A DNA stretch of 64,000 nucleotides from Streptomyces megasporus (GTDB lineage: Bacteria; Actinomycetota; Actinomycetes; Streptomycetales; Streptomycetaceae): assembly GCF_000718985.1 (NCBI RefSeq), contig NZ_JODL01000003.1, positions 62,001 to 126,000 on the forward strand, written 5' to 3'. The notes below the pieces were generated by a model. That model searched no databases, was not told the origin of the DNA, and saw nothing but the letters and a program-made list of their open reading frames with translations. Position numbers and translations under genes: made by a program. This document shows positions 57,412-64,000 of the stretch, piece after piece (the first letter of the stretch is position 1; each line of letters opens with the position of its first letter).

Positions 57412-57785
57412 GGACCGTCTCCCCGGCCGCCCGCGGTCCGGCGTTTCTCCGCGCGCTCGGCGCGGCGCACATGACCCAGGGCGAGCAGCAGCAGCACCGG
57501 ATAGGTGGCGAAGACCAGCACCAGCCAGGACACCGGCACGCCCCCAACCGAGATCCGGTCCAGCGAGGGCCACACCGCCACCGCCCCGCTGGACCCGAAC
57601 AGCACCACCCCCAGCAGCGCCACGGTCCGCAGGGCGGTCCGGCGCTGCGCGGCGAACACCGCGCGGGCGGCCTCGGCGTCGGCCGGGGCGGGCAGCGGCA
57701 GCAACTGCGGGTGCCGGCGGTGGCCACGGGCCAGGGCGATACGGGTCTGCGGGCTGGTGACCTTCACCCGACGCGCGCCGCTCAT
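57408..57785 (-). CDS. DUF485-like small membrane partner of the symporter
   Basis: 125 aa with two membrane segments (LRTVALLGVVLFGSSGAVAVW and SWLVLVFATYPVLLLLALGHV). The pattern of a basic start, two helices and a charged RRAERAEKRR end is that of DUF485 proteins, which often accompany acetate-type symporters, but the sequence is divergent. It overlaps both neighbours by four bases, so it is produced with the regulator and the symporter. Confidence 0.75.
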   Translation of the reverse strand: MSGARRVKVTSPQTRIALARGHRRHPQLLPLPAPADAEAARAVFAAQRRTALRTVALLGVVLFGSSGAVAVWPSLDRISVGGVPVSWLVLVFATYPVLLLLALGHVRRAERAEKRRTAGGRGDGP

Positions 57786-58564
57786 CTGGCCGCCCTGCCC
57801 AACTGCCCCTTGCGCGCCGCCTCCAGCAGTTGCTCCTTCAGACCCCGCGCGTGCCGGCGGCTGACCGGCACGTCACCCGCGGGAGTGCACGCCACCAGCC
57901 CGGACGAGCTGGTGACCCGCAGGTCGTGCACCCAGCCGACGGCCACCAGATAGCCGCGGTGCACCCGCACGAAGCCGGCCGGGGCCCAGATCTCCTCCAG
58001 GTAGGACAGCGGCAGCCGGATGAGGTGGGTGCCCTGGGCGGTGTGCAGCCGTATGTAGTCGCCGTGCGCCTCCACGAACTGGACGTCGTCACGCCGCACG
58101 AACACCGTCCGGCGGCCGTGGTCGATCTGGACGACCGCCAGCTCGTCGCGGGGCTCGCTCTCCGCGCCGTCGGTCGCCGCGGCCCGCCGCGCGGCGACCA
58201 CCCGGGACACCGACTCGGCCAGCCGCTCGGGCCGGATGGGCTTGAGCAGGTAGTCCACCGCGCCGATGCCGAACGCCTCGATGGCGTGGGACTCCGAGGC
58301 GGTGACGAAGACGATGGCCGGCGGGGACGAGAGCCGGCCGATCACCCGCGCCACGTCCATCCCGTCCAGACCGGGCATGGAGATGTCCAGGAAGACGGCG
58401 TCGAAGGCGTGCGCTCCCAGCGACTGGACGGCTCCGGCGCCGCTCTCGGCCGAGTGGACCTCGGCTATCTCGGGGACGTCGGTGAGGAGGTCGGCGAGCT
58501 CCTCGCGGGTGGAGGTCTCGTCCTCGACGACGAGGACCCGAAGAGCCCGTGGAGAGACGCTCAT
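57782..58564 (-). CDS. LytTR-family response regulator
   Basis: 260 aa. Receiver domain with VVEDE and phospho-acceptor D60 in AVFLDISMPGLDG, and K in YLLKPIRPERL. A LytTR DNA-binding domain follows (about 145-255, VFVRRDDVQFVEAHGDYIRLHTA, FVRVHRGYLVA). LytTR proteins bind direct repeats 20-30 bases apart. It overlaps the kinase gene before it and the DUF485-like gene after it. It is the cytoplasmic output of the cassette. Confidence 0.95.
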   Translation of the reverse strand: MSVSPRALRVLVVEDETSTREELADLLTDVPEIAEVHSAESGAGAVQSLGAHAFDAVFLDISMPGLDGMDVARVIGRLSSPPAIVFVTASESHAIEAFGIGAVDYLLKPIRPERLAESVSRVVAARRAAATDGAESEPRDELAVVQIDHGRRTVFVRRDDVQFVEAHGDYIRLHTAQGTHLIRLPLSYLEEIWAPAGFVRVHRGYLVAVGWVHDLRVTSSSGLVACTPAGDVPVSRRHARGLKEQLLEAARKGQLGRAAR

Positions 58565-59691
58565 TCAGTAACCACTCCTCGCATGAATCGCGGCACCCGG
58601 ATCGTCACCTTGGTGCCGTTGCCGGGTGCGGTCTCCAGGACGAGTCCGTACTCCGGCCCGTAGACGGTGCGCAGCCGCCGGTCGACGTTGGCCAGACCGA
58701 CGCCCTTGGCGGGAGGACCGACTCCGGCGAGGATCGCCCGTGCGAGTTCCGGCTCCATGCCCACCCCGTCGTCCTCGATCTCGATGACGCACAGGGGGCC
58801 CTCGCCGAACCCCGAGACGCTGATGTGTCCGGGTCCGGCCTTCTTCTCCAGTCCGTGGCGCACGGCATTTTCCACTATGGGCTGGACGACGAGGAAGGGG
58901 ATGGCGACGGGAAGGATCTCCGGGGCCATCCGGACGGTGATCTCCATCCGGTCGTCGAACCGGGCCCGCTGCAGCTCCAGGTAGGTCTGGGTGGCCTGGA
59001 GCTCGGCGGCGACCGTGACGTAGTCACCGGCCGTGGAGAAGCTGTAGCGCAGGTAGTCGGCGAAGTCGGTGAGCAGCCCGCGGGCGCGGCCGGGATCGGT
59101 GCGGATGTGCGCGGCGATGGCGGCCAGGGCGTTGTGCACGAAGTGCGGCGAGATCTGGGCCCGCAGGGTCCGCAGGTCCGCCGCCGCGATCCGGGCGCGG
59201 GCACTGCGCAGCTCGGTGTGGTCCAGCGCCTGGGACACCAGCTCGGCGACCTCGGCCAGCTCGTGCTCGGTCGGCCCCCTGTCGTCGGGTGCGGCGCAGG
59301 CCACCAGGCACCCCGTCAACTCGTCCGCCACCAGCAGCGGGGCGGCGCACAACGGCGGCTTGCGGAAGGTGGTGCCGTGCTCGTAGACCTGCGCGAGCAC
59401 CGCGTCCAGGTCGGTGTCCGCGGGGAGCGCGCCGTGCCGGACCACGGGCCCGTCCAGGTCCGCCAGGACGACGGCGTCCACCCCCAGCAGCCGCCGGATG
59501 CGGCGGGCGGCCGAGACGGACCGGTTGCCGTGCAGCCCGTCCTGGAGATCGACGCCGATCAGCCGGACCTCGCGCAGCACACCCACGGTGGCGCGCGGGT
59601 CGACTCCGGCCGGTCCGCCACGTCCCGCCCGGCCACGTCGTCGCCGGGCGCCGAACCACGATCTTCTGGACACGGGCCGACGGTAACGCAC
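58561..59691 (-). CDS. LytS/YehU-type histidine kinase, soluble, with GAF-like domain
   Basis: 376 aa. The His_kinase domain has the acceptor H183 in QISPHFVHNALAAIAAHI; the ATPase parts are PIVENAVRHGLEKK, EIEDDGVGM and KGVGLANVDRRL. Residues about 55-160 look like a GAF domain; the 5TM-5TMR sensor of LytS is absent and no membrane helix is seen, so the signal is probably intracellular. The first 30 residues are very basic. The GTG at 59691 or 59673 could be the start; neither has a good ribosome site. Confidence 0.92.
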   Translation of the reverse strand: MRYRRPVSRRSWFGARRRRGRAGRGGPAGVDPRATVGVLREVRLIGVDLQDGLHGNRSVSAARRIRRLLGVDAVVLADLDGPVVRHGALPADTDLDAVLAQVYEHGTTFRKPPLCAAPLLVADELTGCLVACAAPDDRGPTEHELAEVAELVSQALDHTELRSARARIAAADLRTLRAQISPHFVHNALAAIAAHIRTDPGRARGLLTDFADYLRYSFSTAGDYVTVAAELQATQTYLELQRARFDDRMEITVRMAPEILPVAIPFLVVQPIVENAVRHGLEKKAGPGHISVSGFGEGPLCVIEIEDDGVGMEPELARAILAGVGPPAKGVGLANVDRRLRTVYGPEYGLVLETAPGNGTKVTIRVPRFMRGVVTE

Positions 59692-59698
59692 CGAAAGG

Positions 59699-59740
59699 CC
59701 AGGGGGAGCCCCCCGGGCACGAGCCGGGGAGCTCCCCTGG
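59699..59740. repeat. Hairpin just upstream of the LytS-type kinase gene
   Basis: Arms CCAGGGG-GAGC (59699-59709, one extra G) and GCTCCCCTGG (59731-59740), with inner CCCCGG/CCGGGG pairing, form a strong stem 8 bases before the kinase GTG. It could end the actP transcript, lie in the kinase mRNA leader, or overlap its promoter. Confidence 0.6.
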
Positions 59741-59742
59741 AA

Positions 59743-59805
59743 CCCGGTGGCGGGTCCGGCGCCATGCGTGGGGGGTCACGCCGGTGAGAAGCACCCGCCA
59801 CCGGG
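59743..59805. repeat. Perfect 13-bp inverted repeat between actP and the kinase gene
   Basis: CCCGGTGGCGGGT (59743-59755) and ACCCGCCACCGGG (59793-59805) are perfect inverted arms 37 bases apart, inside the 141-base gap between actP and the kinase gene. It may be an actP terminator or a regulator site. Confidence 0.65.
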
Positions 59806-59832
59806 GGTATCGCAGGGCCGCGAGGCCGTCGG

Positions 59833-61527
59833 TCAGTGCTGGGAGGCGCCCTCCGCACCGGCCCCGGTCAGCGCCCGGACCTGGAGTTCCGCGAAACGCC
59901 GGGGGTTGTTCTCGCCCGACATCAGCGTGCCGACGACCGCGCACAGCAGGCCGAGCGGGATGGAGACGATGCCCGGGTTCGACAGCGGGAACCAGGCGAT
60001 GTCGATGCTCGGGATGAGCGCCTTCTCGGAGCCGGAGAACACCGGCGAGAAGACCACCAGGCCGACCGCGCTGACCAGACCGCCGTAGATGCCCGCGACC
60101 GCGCCCTGGGTGTTGAAACGCTTCCAGAACAGGCTGAGCAGCAGCGTCGGCAGGTTGGCCGACGCGGCGATGGCGAAGGCCAGCGCCACCAGGAACGCCA
60201 CGTTCAGCCCCTGGGCGAAGATCGCCAGGATGATCGCCACGGCGCCGATGCCGAACGCCGAGAGGCGGGCGACCTTGATCTCCTCCCGCTCCGACGCCCG
60301 GCCCTTGCGCAGCACGCTGTTGTAGAAGTCGTGCGCCAGGGACGAGGAGGAGGCGATGGTCAGACCGGCCACGGTGGACAGGATGGTCGCGAAGGCCACC
60401 GCGGCGATCACCGCCAGCAGGACGGCGCCCACGGTGTCGCCGCCGACGTTCTCGCCCAGCACCTGGGCGAGCTGCGGCGCCGCGGTGTTGCCCGCCGCGT
60501 CCTGGGCGGTGATGGCCTCCTTGCCCACCAGGGCGGCGGCGCCGAAGCCGAGCACCAGGGTCAGCAGGTAGAAGGAGCCGATCAGGCCGATGCCCCAGTT
60601 GACGGACTTCCGGGCCGCCTTGGAGTCCGGCACGGTGTAGAAGCGGATCAGGATGTGCGGCAGACCGGCGGTGCCCAGCACCAGCGCGAGGCCGAGGCTG
60701 ATCAGGTCCAGCTTGTTCCACAGCGTCTGCAGGGCGTCACCGGGCACCTCGACGCCGTACCGCAGGCCCGGCTCCAGGAACGACTGGCCGGCCCCGCTGG
60801 CCTGGGAGGCGTCCGACATCAGCGCGCCGAGGCTGAACCCGTACTCGGCCAGCACCATCACGGTGAGCAGCGCGGCGCCGCCCATCAGCATGACGGCCTT
60901 GACGATCTGGACCCAGGTGGTGCCCTTCATGCCGCCGAAGCTGACGTAGACGATCATCAGGATGCCCACGACGACGATGCCCATGATCTTCGCGGTGTCG
61001 GCGTCCATGCCCAGGAACGTCTCGCCCGGCTGGATGCCCAGCAACAGCGCGATCAGCGCGCCGGCGCCCACCATCTGGGCCAGCAGGTAGAAGATCGACA
61101 CCACGATGGTGGAGACGGCCGCCGCGGTCCGCACCGGACGCTGCTGCATCCGGTAGGAGAGCACGTCGGCCATGGTGAACCGGCCGGAGTTGCGCAGCAG
61201 TTCGGCCACCAGCAGCAGCGCCACCAGCCAGGCGACGAGGAAGCCGATGGAGTACAGGAACCCGTCGTAGCCGAACAGCGCGATCATGCCCGCGATGCCC
61301 AGGAACGACGCGGCGGACATGTAGTCGCCGCCGATGGCGAAACCGTTCTGGATACCGGAGAAGGACCGGCCGCCGGAGTGGAAGTCGGCGGCGGTCTTGG
61401 TCTGGCGACTGGCCCAGACGGTGATGCCGAGCGTCGCGGCGATCATCACCGTGAACAGCAGCATGGTGATGACGCGGCTGCTGGAACTGGCCTCCGCGGC
61501 CAGGAGCATCCCGGAGACCTCGCTCAT
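59833..61527 (-). CDS. actP: Cation/acetate symporter ActP-type (SSS family)
   Basis: 564 aa with about 13 membrane segments. SSS signatures: FAIGGDYMSAASFLGIAGMIALFGYDG, GTAGLPHILIRFYTVPD and AFATILSTVAGLTIASSSSLAHDFYN. This is the arrangement of ActP-like importers of acetate, glycolate or pyruvate. It overlaps the DUF485 gene upstream by four bases, the usual pairing. The ATG at 61527 fits both the overlap and the family length. Confidence 0.92.
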   Translation of the reverse strand: MSEVSGMLLAAEASSSSRVITMLLFTVMIAATLGITVWASRQTKTAADFHSGGRSFSGIQNGFAIGGDYMSAASFLGIAGMIALFGYDGFLYSIGFLVAWLVALLLVAELLRNSGRFTMADVLSYRMQQRPVRTAAAVSTIVVSIFYLLAQMVGAGALIALLLGIQPGETFLGMDADTAKIMGIVVVGILMIVYVSFGGMKGTTWVQIVKAVMLMGGAALLTVMVLAEYGFSLGALMSDASQASGAGQSFLEPGLRYGVEVPGDALQTLWNKLDLISLGLALVLGTAGLPHILIRFYTVPDSKAARKSVNWGIGLIGSFYLLTLVLGFGAAALVGKEAITAQDAAGNTAAPQLAQVLGENVGGDTVGAVLLAVIAAVAFATILSTVAGLTIASSSSLAHDFYNSVLRKGRASEREEIKVARLSAFGIGAVAIILAIFAQGLNVAFLVALAFAIAASANLPTLLLSLFWKRFNTQGAVAGIYGGLVSAVGLVVFSPVFSGSEKALIPSIDIAWFPLSNPGIVSIPLGLLCAVVGTLMSGENNPRRFAELQVRALTGAGAEGASQH

Positions 61528-61907
61528 GCCCGTCCTCCTCGGAGCTCGTCGTGGGCGGGGGCGCCGGTCAGCTCGGCGCGCAGCTCGTCGGCGACGGGGT
61601 CGAGCCGACGGTTGGCGTAGCGGGAGTACAGGATCGCGATGCCGAAGGTGGTGACGAACTGGAGCACCCCGAAGACGAGGGCCACGTTGACGTCACCGAA
61701 GAGGACGGTGGACATCACCCCACGGGCGTAGACCGACATCACCACGTACAGCAGGTACCAGGCGAGGAACGCGATGCTCGCCGGGAAGACGAACCCGGTC
61801 AGTCTGCGCTTCAGGTCCAGGAAGCGCGGATCGCTGTGCATGGCCACCATGCGGTCCTCCGCGTCCCCGGCGGGGTCCAGGGTTTGTTGTGGACGTTCTG
61901 CGGACAC
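61524..61907 (-). CDS. DUF485 membrane protein, partner of ActP
   Basis: 127 aa. The DUF485 signature is DPRFLDLKRRLTGFVFPASIAFLAWYLLYVVMSVYA split over the first helix; the second helix is VFGVLQFVTTFGIAILYSRYANRRLDP. The GTG at 61907 has AAGGAGG five bases upstream; an ATG at 61922 would leave that site inside the coding part. It is the first gene of the minus-strand cassette and is coupled to actP. Confidence 0.88.
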   Translation of the reverse strand: MSAERPQQTLDPAGDAEDRMVAMHSDPRFLDLKRRLTGFVFPASIAFLAWYLLYVVMSVYARGVMSTVLFGDVNVALVFGVLQFVTTFGIAILYSRYANRRLDPVADELRAELTGAPAHDELRGGRA

Positions 61908-62161
61908 TGCCGCCTCCTTCATCGACACGGCGCGATACGGCACGACGTACGGGAGCGGAACAAGGAATGCCGGGAACGTAAGGTGCGTCACACTCGGGGT
62001 GAAGACGCAGTTCCCGGCGTGCGGCGAACGCCGCATGCGCGCGCCGAACGGTGGGCCGTCGTGCGCCGACCGGTCGATATCCGCGACAAGCGGTCACACC
62101 TTCGAGCGAAACGACGGCGGCGGGCACACGGTGGGGCGGTCCCGGCTCGTTGGAGCGGGGT
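61908..62161. promoter_or_regulatory. Divergent region between the DUF485-actP genes and the second dsbA-like gene
   Basis: 254 bases holding promoters for both directions. The right end has GGAGCGGGG before the dsbA-like GTG. The LytTR regulator might bind here, but I find no clear pair of direct repeats by eye. Confidence 0.35.
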
Positions 62162-62935
62162 GTGACGAACCAGAAGAACCGGAACGCCCCCGAGGAGAAG
62201 CGCGACGCGCGCGAACGGCTGCGCCGGCGGCGGGAGAGGGAGAAGGCGGCCGAGAAGCGCGCCAAGGCGCTGAAGACGGCGGTCGCCGTGCTCGCCGTGC
62301 TCGGTGTGGTGGGGCTGGTCGGCGCCGTGGCGGCCAACCGGGTCGGCGCCGGCGGCACCGGTGGCGCCGGCGGGGACGTCAGGGCCGAGCCGATCGTCGA
62401 CGGCGACCCGAGGGCGCCGGTCACGCTCACCGTCTACGAGGACTTCCGCTGCCCGGGGTGCGGCCACTTCGAGAACGGCTTCCGCGAGACCGTCCGCCGA
62501 CTCCAGGACACCGGGAGGATGAAGGTGGAGTACCACCTGGTCACCATCATCGACGGCAACGTGGGCGGTCGTGGCTCGACGTACGCCGCCAACGCCGCCG
62601 CCTGCGCACGCGACCGGGGAAGGTTCCGGGAGTACCACGGCGCCCTCTTCGCCCACCAGCCCGAGGAGGTCGACGACGCCTTCGGCGACAAGGACCGGCT
62701 CCTGGAACTGGCGGAGGGGATCGAGGGCCTGAGCGGACCGGAGTTCACCCGCTGCGTGCGCGAGGAGGAGCACCGGGAGTGGGTCGAGCGCTCCACCGAG
62801 GCGTTCCTCCGCTCGGGCCACGACTCCACGCCCACCGTCCTGTTGAACGGCGAGGACCTCCACGGCGACCCGAGCGCCCCGCTGACCCCCGAGAAACTGG
62901 AGGAGAAGGTCGAGGCGGCGGCCCGGAAGGCGTGA
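62162..62935 (+). CDS. Membrane-anchored DsbA-like thioredoxin-fold protein (copy 2)
   Basis: 257 aa. Basic coiled N-terminus (1-37), one membrane helix (about 40-58), then an extracellular thioredoxin fold with C97-P-G-C100 in YEDFRCPGCGHFE. It shares VTIIDGNVGGRGS with the paralogue at 25334-26137 but has a different middle pair (CPGC versus CPAC) and extra cysteines (AAACARD, TRCVRE). Probably a thiol-disulfide oxidoreductase. lgt follows about 140 bases downstream. Confidence 0.9.
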   Translation: MTNQKNRNAPEEKRDARERLRRRREREKAAEKRAKALKTAVAVLAVLGVVGLVGAVAANRVGAGGTGGAGGDVRAEPIVDGDPRAPVTLTVYEDFRCPGCGHFENGFRETVRRLQDTGRMKVEYHLVTIIDGNVGGRGSTYAANAAACARDRGRFREYHGALFAHQPEEVDDAFGDKDRLLELAEGIEGLSGPEFTRCVREEEHREWVERSTEAFLRSGHDSTPTVLLNGEDLHGDPSAPLTPEKLEEKVEAAARKA

Positions 62936-63077
62936 GCCGCCCCCGGTGCGCGGCCCTCCGCGGGTCCGCGCGAACCGGCCGTACGGGCGGGCGGGGCGCG
63001 CCGCCCGGGTGCGTTACGGACCCGTTGCCGGGCGGGCTGCCGCCCACCGAGCCCGGCACGGTAGCGTTCGTGGGGCC

Positions 63078-64000
63078 ATGGACATCCTTGCCTACATCCC
63101 CAGCCCATCGTCCGGCGAGATCCTCCTCGGACCGATCCCGCTGCGGGGCTACGCGTTCTGCATCATCCTCGGCGTGTTCGTCGCCGTCTGGCTCGGCGGG
63201 AAGCGCTGGATCGCCCGTGGCGGACAGCCCGGAACGGTCGCCGACATCGCCGTGTGGGCGGTGCCGTTCGGCCTGGTCGGCGGCCGCCTGTACCACGTCG
63301 TCACCGACTACCAGCTCTACTTCGGCGAGGGCCGGAACTGGGTCGACGCCTTCAAGATCTGGGAAGGCGGCCTCGGCATCTGGGGGGCGATCGCGCTCGG
63401 CGCGGTGGGCGCCTGGATCGGCTGTCGCAGGCGGGGCATCCCCCTGCCCGCGTACGCGGACGCCATCGCGCCCGGCATCGCGCTGGCCCAGGCCATCGGC
63501 CGCTGGGGCAACTGGTTCAACCAGGAGCTGTTCGGACGCCCCACCGACCTGCCGTGGGCCGTCAGGATCGACCTGGAGAACCGTCCCCCCGAGAGCCTCG
63601 ACCTGGCCACGTACCACCCCACCTTCCTGTACGAGTCGCTGTGGTGCGTGGGCGTCGCCCTGCTGGTGATCTGGGCGGACCGCCGCTTCCGCCTGGGCCA
63701 CGGCCGGGCGTTCGCCCTGTACGTCGCGGCGTACACGGTGGGCCGCTTCTGGATCGAGTACATGCGGGTGGACGAGGCCCACGAGCTCTGGGGCCTGCGC
63801 CTGAACAACTGGACCTCGATCGTGGTCTTCCTGGGCGCGGTGGCCTACATCGTGATCTCCGCCAGGCTCCGTCCGGGCCGCGAGGACGTGGTGGAGCCGA
63901 GGGAGGAGCAGGCCGTCGGGAGCGAGGCCGAGGGCGAGGACGGGAAGGAAGCCGACACCGACTCCGATTCCGCCGCCGACGCTTCCCGGAAGGGCGAGGG
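63078..64000 (+). CDS. lgt: Prolipoprotein diacylglyceryl transferase Lgt (3' end outside window)
   Basis: At least 307 codons; no stop before the window edge. Lgt moves diacylglycerol from phosphatidylglycerol to the lipobox Cys of lipoproteins, the step before LspA (18125-18739). The Lgt signature is GRWGNWFNQELFGRPT, preceded by LRGYAFCIILGV and GGRLYHVVTDY, with the later HPTFLYES and GRFWIEYMR. Seven hydrophobic segments are visible. The C-terminal tail is long, acidic and Ser/Asp-rich, as in other streptomycetes. Confidence 0.95.
   Translation, partial: MDILAYIPSPSSGEILLGPIPLRGYAFCIILGVFVAVWLGGKRWIARGGQPGTVADIAVWAVPFGLVGGRLYHVVTDYQLYFGEGRNWVDAFKIWEGGLGIWGAIALGAVGAWIGCRRRGIPLPAYADAIAPGIALAQAIGRWGNWFNQELFGRPTDLPWAVRIDLENRPPESLDLATYHPTFLYESLWCVGVALLVIWADRRFRLGHGRAFALYVAAYTVGRFWIEYMRVDEAHELWGLRLNNWTSIVVFLGAVAYIVISARLRPGREDVVEPREEQAVGSEAEGEDGKEADTDSDSAADASRKGE

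Overview
This is one continuous stretch of a very GC-rich (about 70% or more) actinobacterial chromosome, almost certainly Streptomyces or a close relative. The reasons are the gene order murE-murF-mraY-murD-ftsW-murG-ftsQ-ftsZ-ylmD-ylmE-sepF-ylmG-divIVA-ileS, the trpC-trpM-trpB-trpA order with the small streptomycete gene trpM, his genes carrying a small membrane gene and a RidA gene, frequent GTG starts, ATGA/GTGA overlaps, and codons that nearly always end in G or C. I see no mobile element, CRISPR array, rRNA or tRNA gene. Coding density is high and no gene looks broken. murE is cut by the left edge and lgt by the right edge.

Layout. (1) 1-13.5 kb: the division and cell-wall (dcw) cluster, all on +, from lipid II synthesis (murE, murF, mraY, murD, murG) through septation (ftsW, ftsQ, ftsZ, sepF) to polar growth (divIVA). 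ftsZ has its own upstream control region with a perfect inverted repeat. (2) 13.6-17.1 kb: ileS on -, preceded by a T-box leader. (3) 17.3-21.7 kb: TraR/DksA zinc-finger protein, lspA, an RluD-type pseudouridine synthase, an MscS-type channel and a small hydrolase. (4) 21.7-26.9 kb, on -: Ser/Thr kinase, PhoD-type phosphatase, a membrane-anchored DsbA-like protein and an unknown membrane protein. (5) 27.1-30.7 kb: dnaE on +. (6) 30.8-38.3 kb: small basic protein, NYN-domain protein, ABC exporter, membrane protein, YbaK, LON-domain protein, and a large unknown protein ending in a possible two-helix pore. (7) 38.5-44.3 kb: hisD-hisC-hisB-(small membrane protein)-hisH-priA-ridA-hisF. (8) 44.3-49.2 kb: Ino1-like protein, a two-component pair, a TIGR03085-type protein and a Septum_form-like membrane protein. 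(9) 49.4-55.9 kb: hisI-trpE, two small membrane proteins, then trpC-trpM-trpB-trpA. (10) 55.9-61.9 kb, on -: two SSS-family symporters with DUF485-type partners around a LytS/LytTR two-component pair. (11) 62.2-64 kb: a second DsbA-like protein and lgt.

How the genes fit together. The dcw genes take the peptidoglycan precursor from tripeptide to lipid II and build the septal machinery, while DivIVA directs tip growth. The his cluster lacks hisG and hisE, and the trp genes lack trpD and trpF. In Streptomyces PriA does both the HisA and TrpF steps, so the his gene at 42.3 kb probably also serves tryptophan synthesis. The symporter cassette reads as a sense-and-import module for a small carboxylate.

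Regulation. Eight gene ends carry perfect or near-perfect GC hairpins without U-tracts. Several genes have a -10-like hexamer 6-8 nt before the start codon, suggesting leaderless mRNAs. There is no clear wholly new system. The best leads are the symporter/LytTR cassette with two inverted repeats in its middle, the unknown protein at 36.7-38.3 kb, the structured trpM-trpB gap, the hisD and ftsZ palindromes, and a promoter-like element shared by two unrelated genes.
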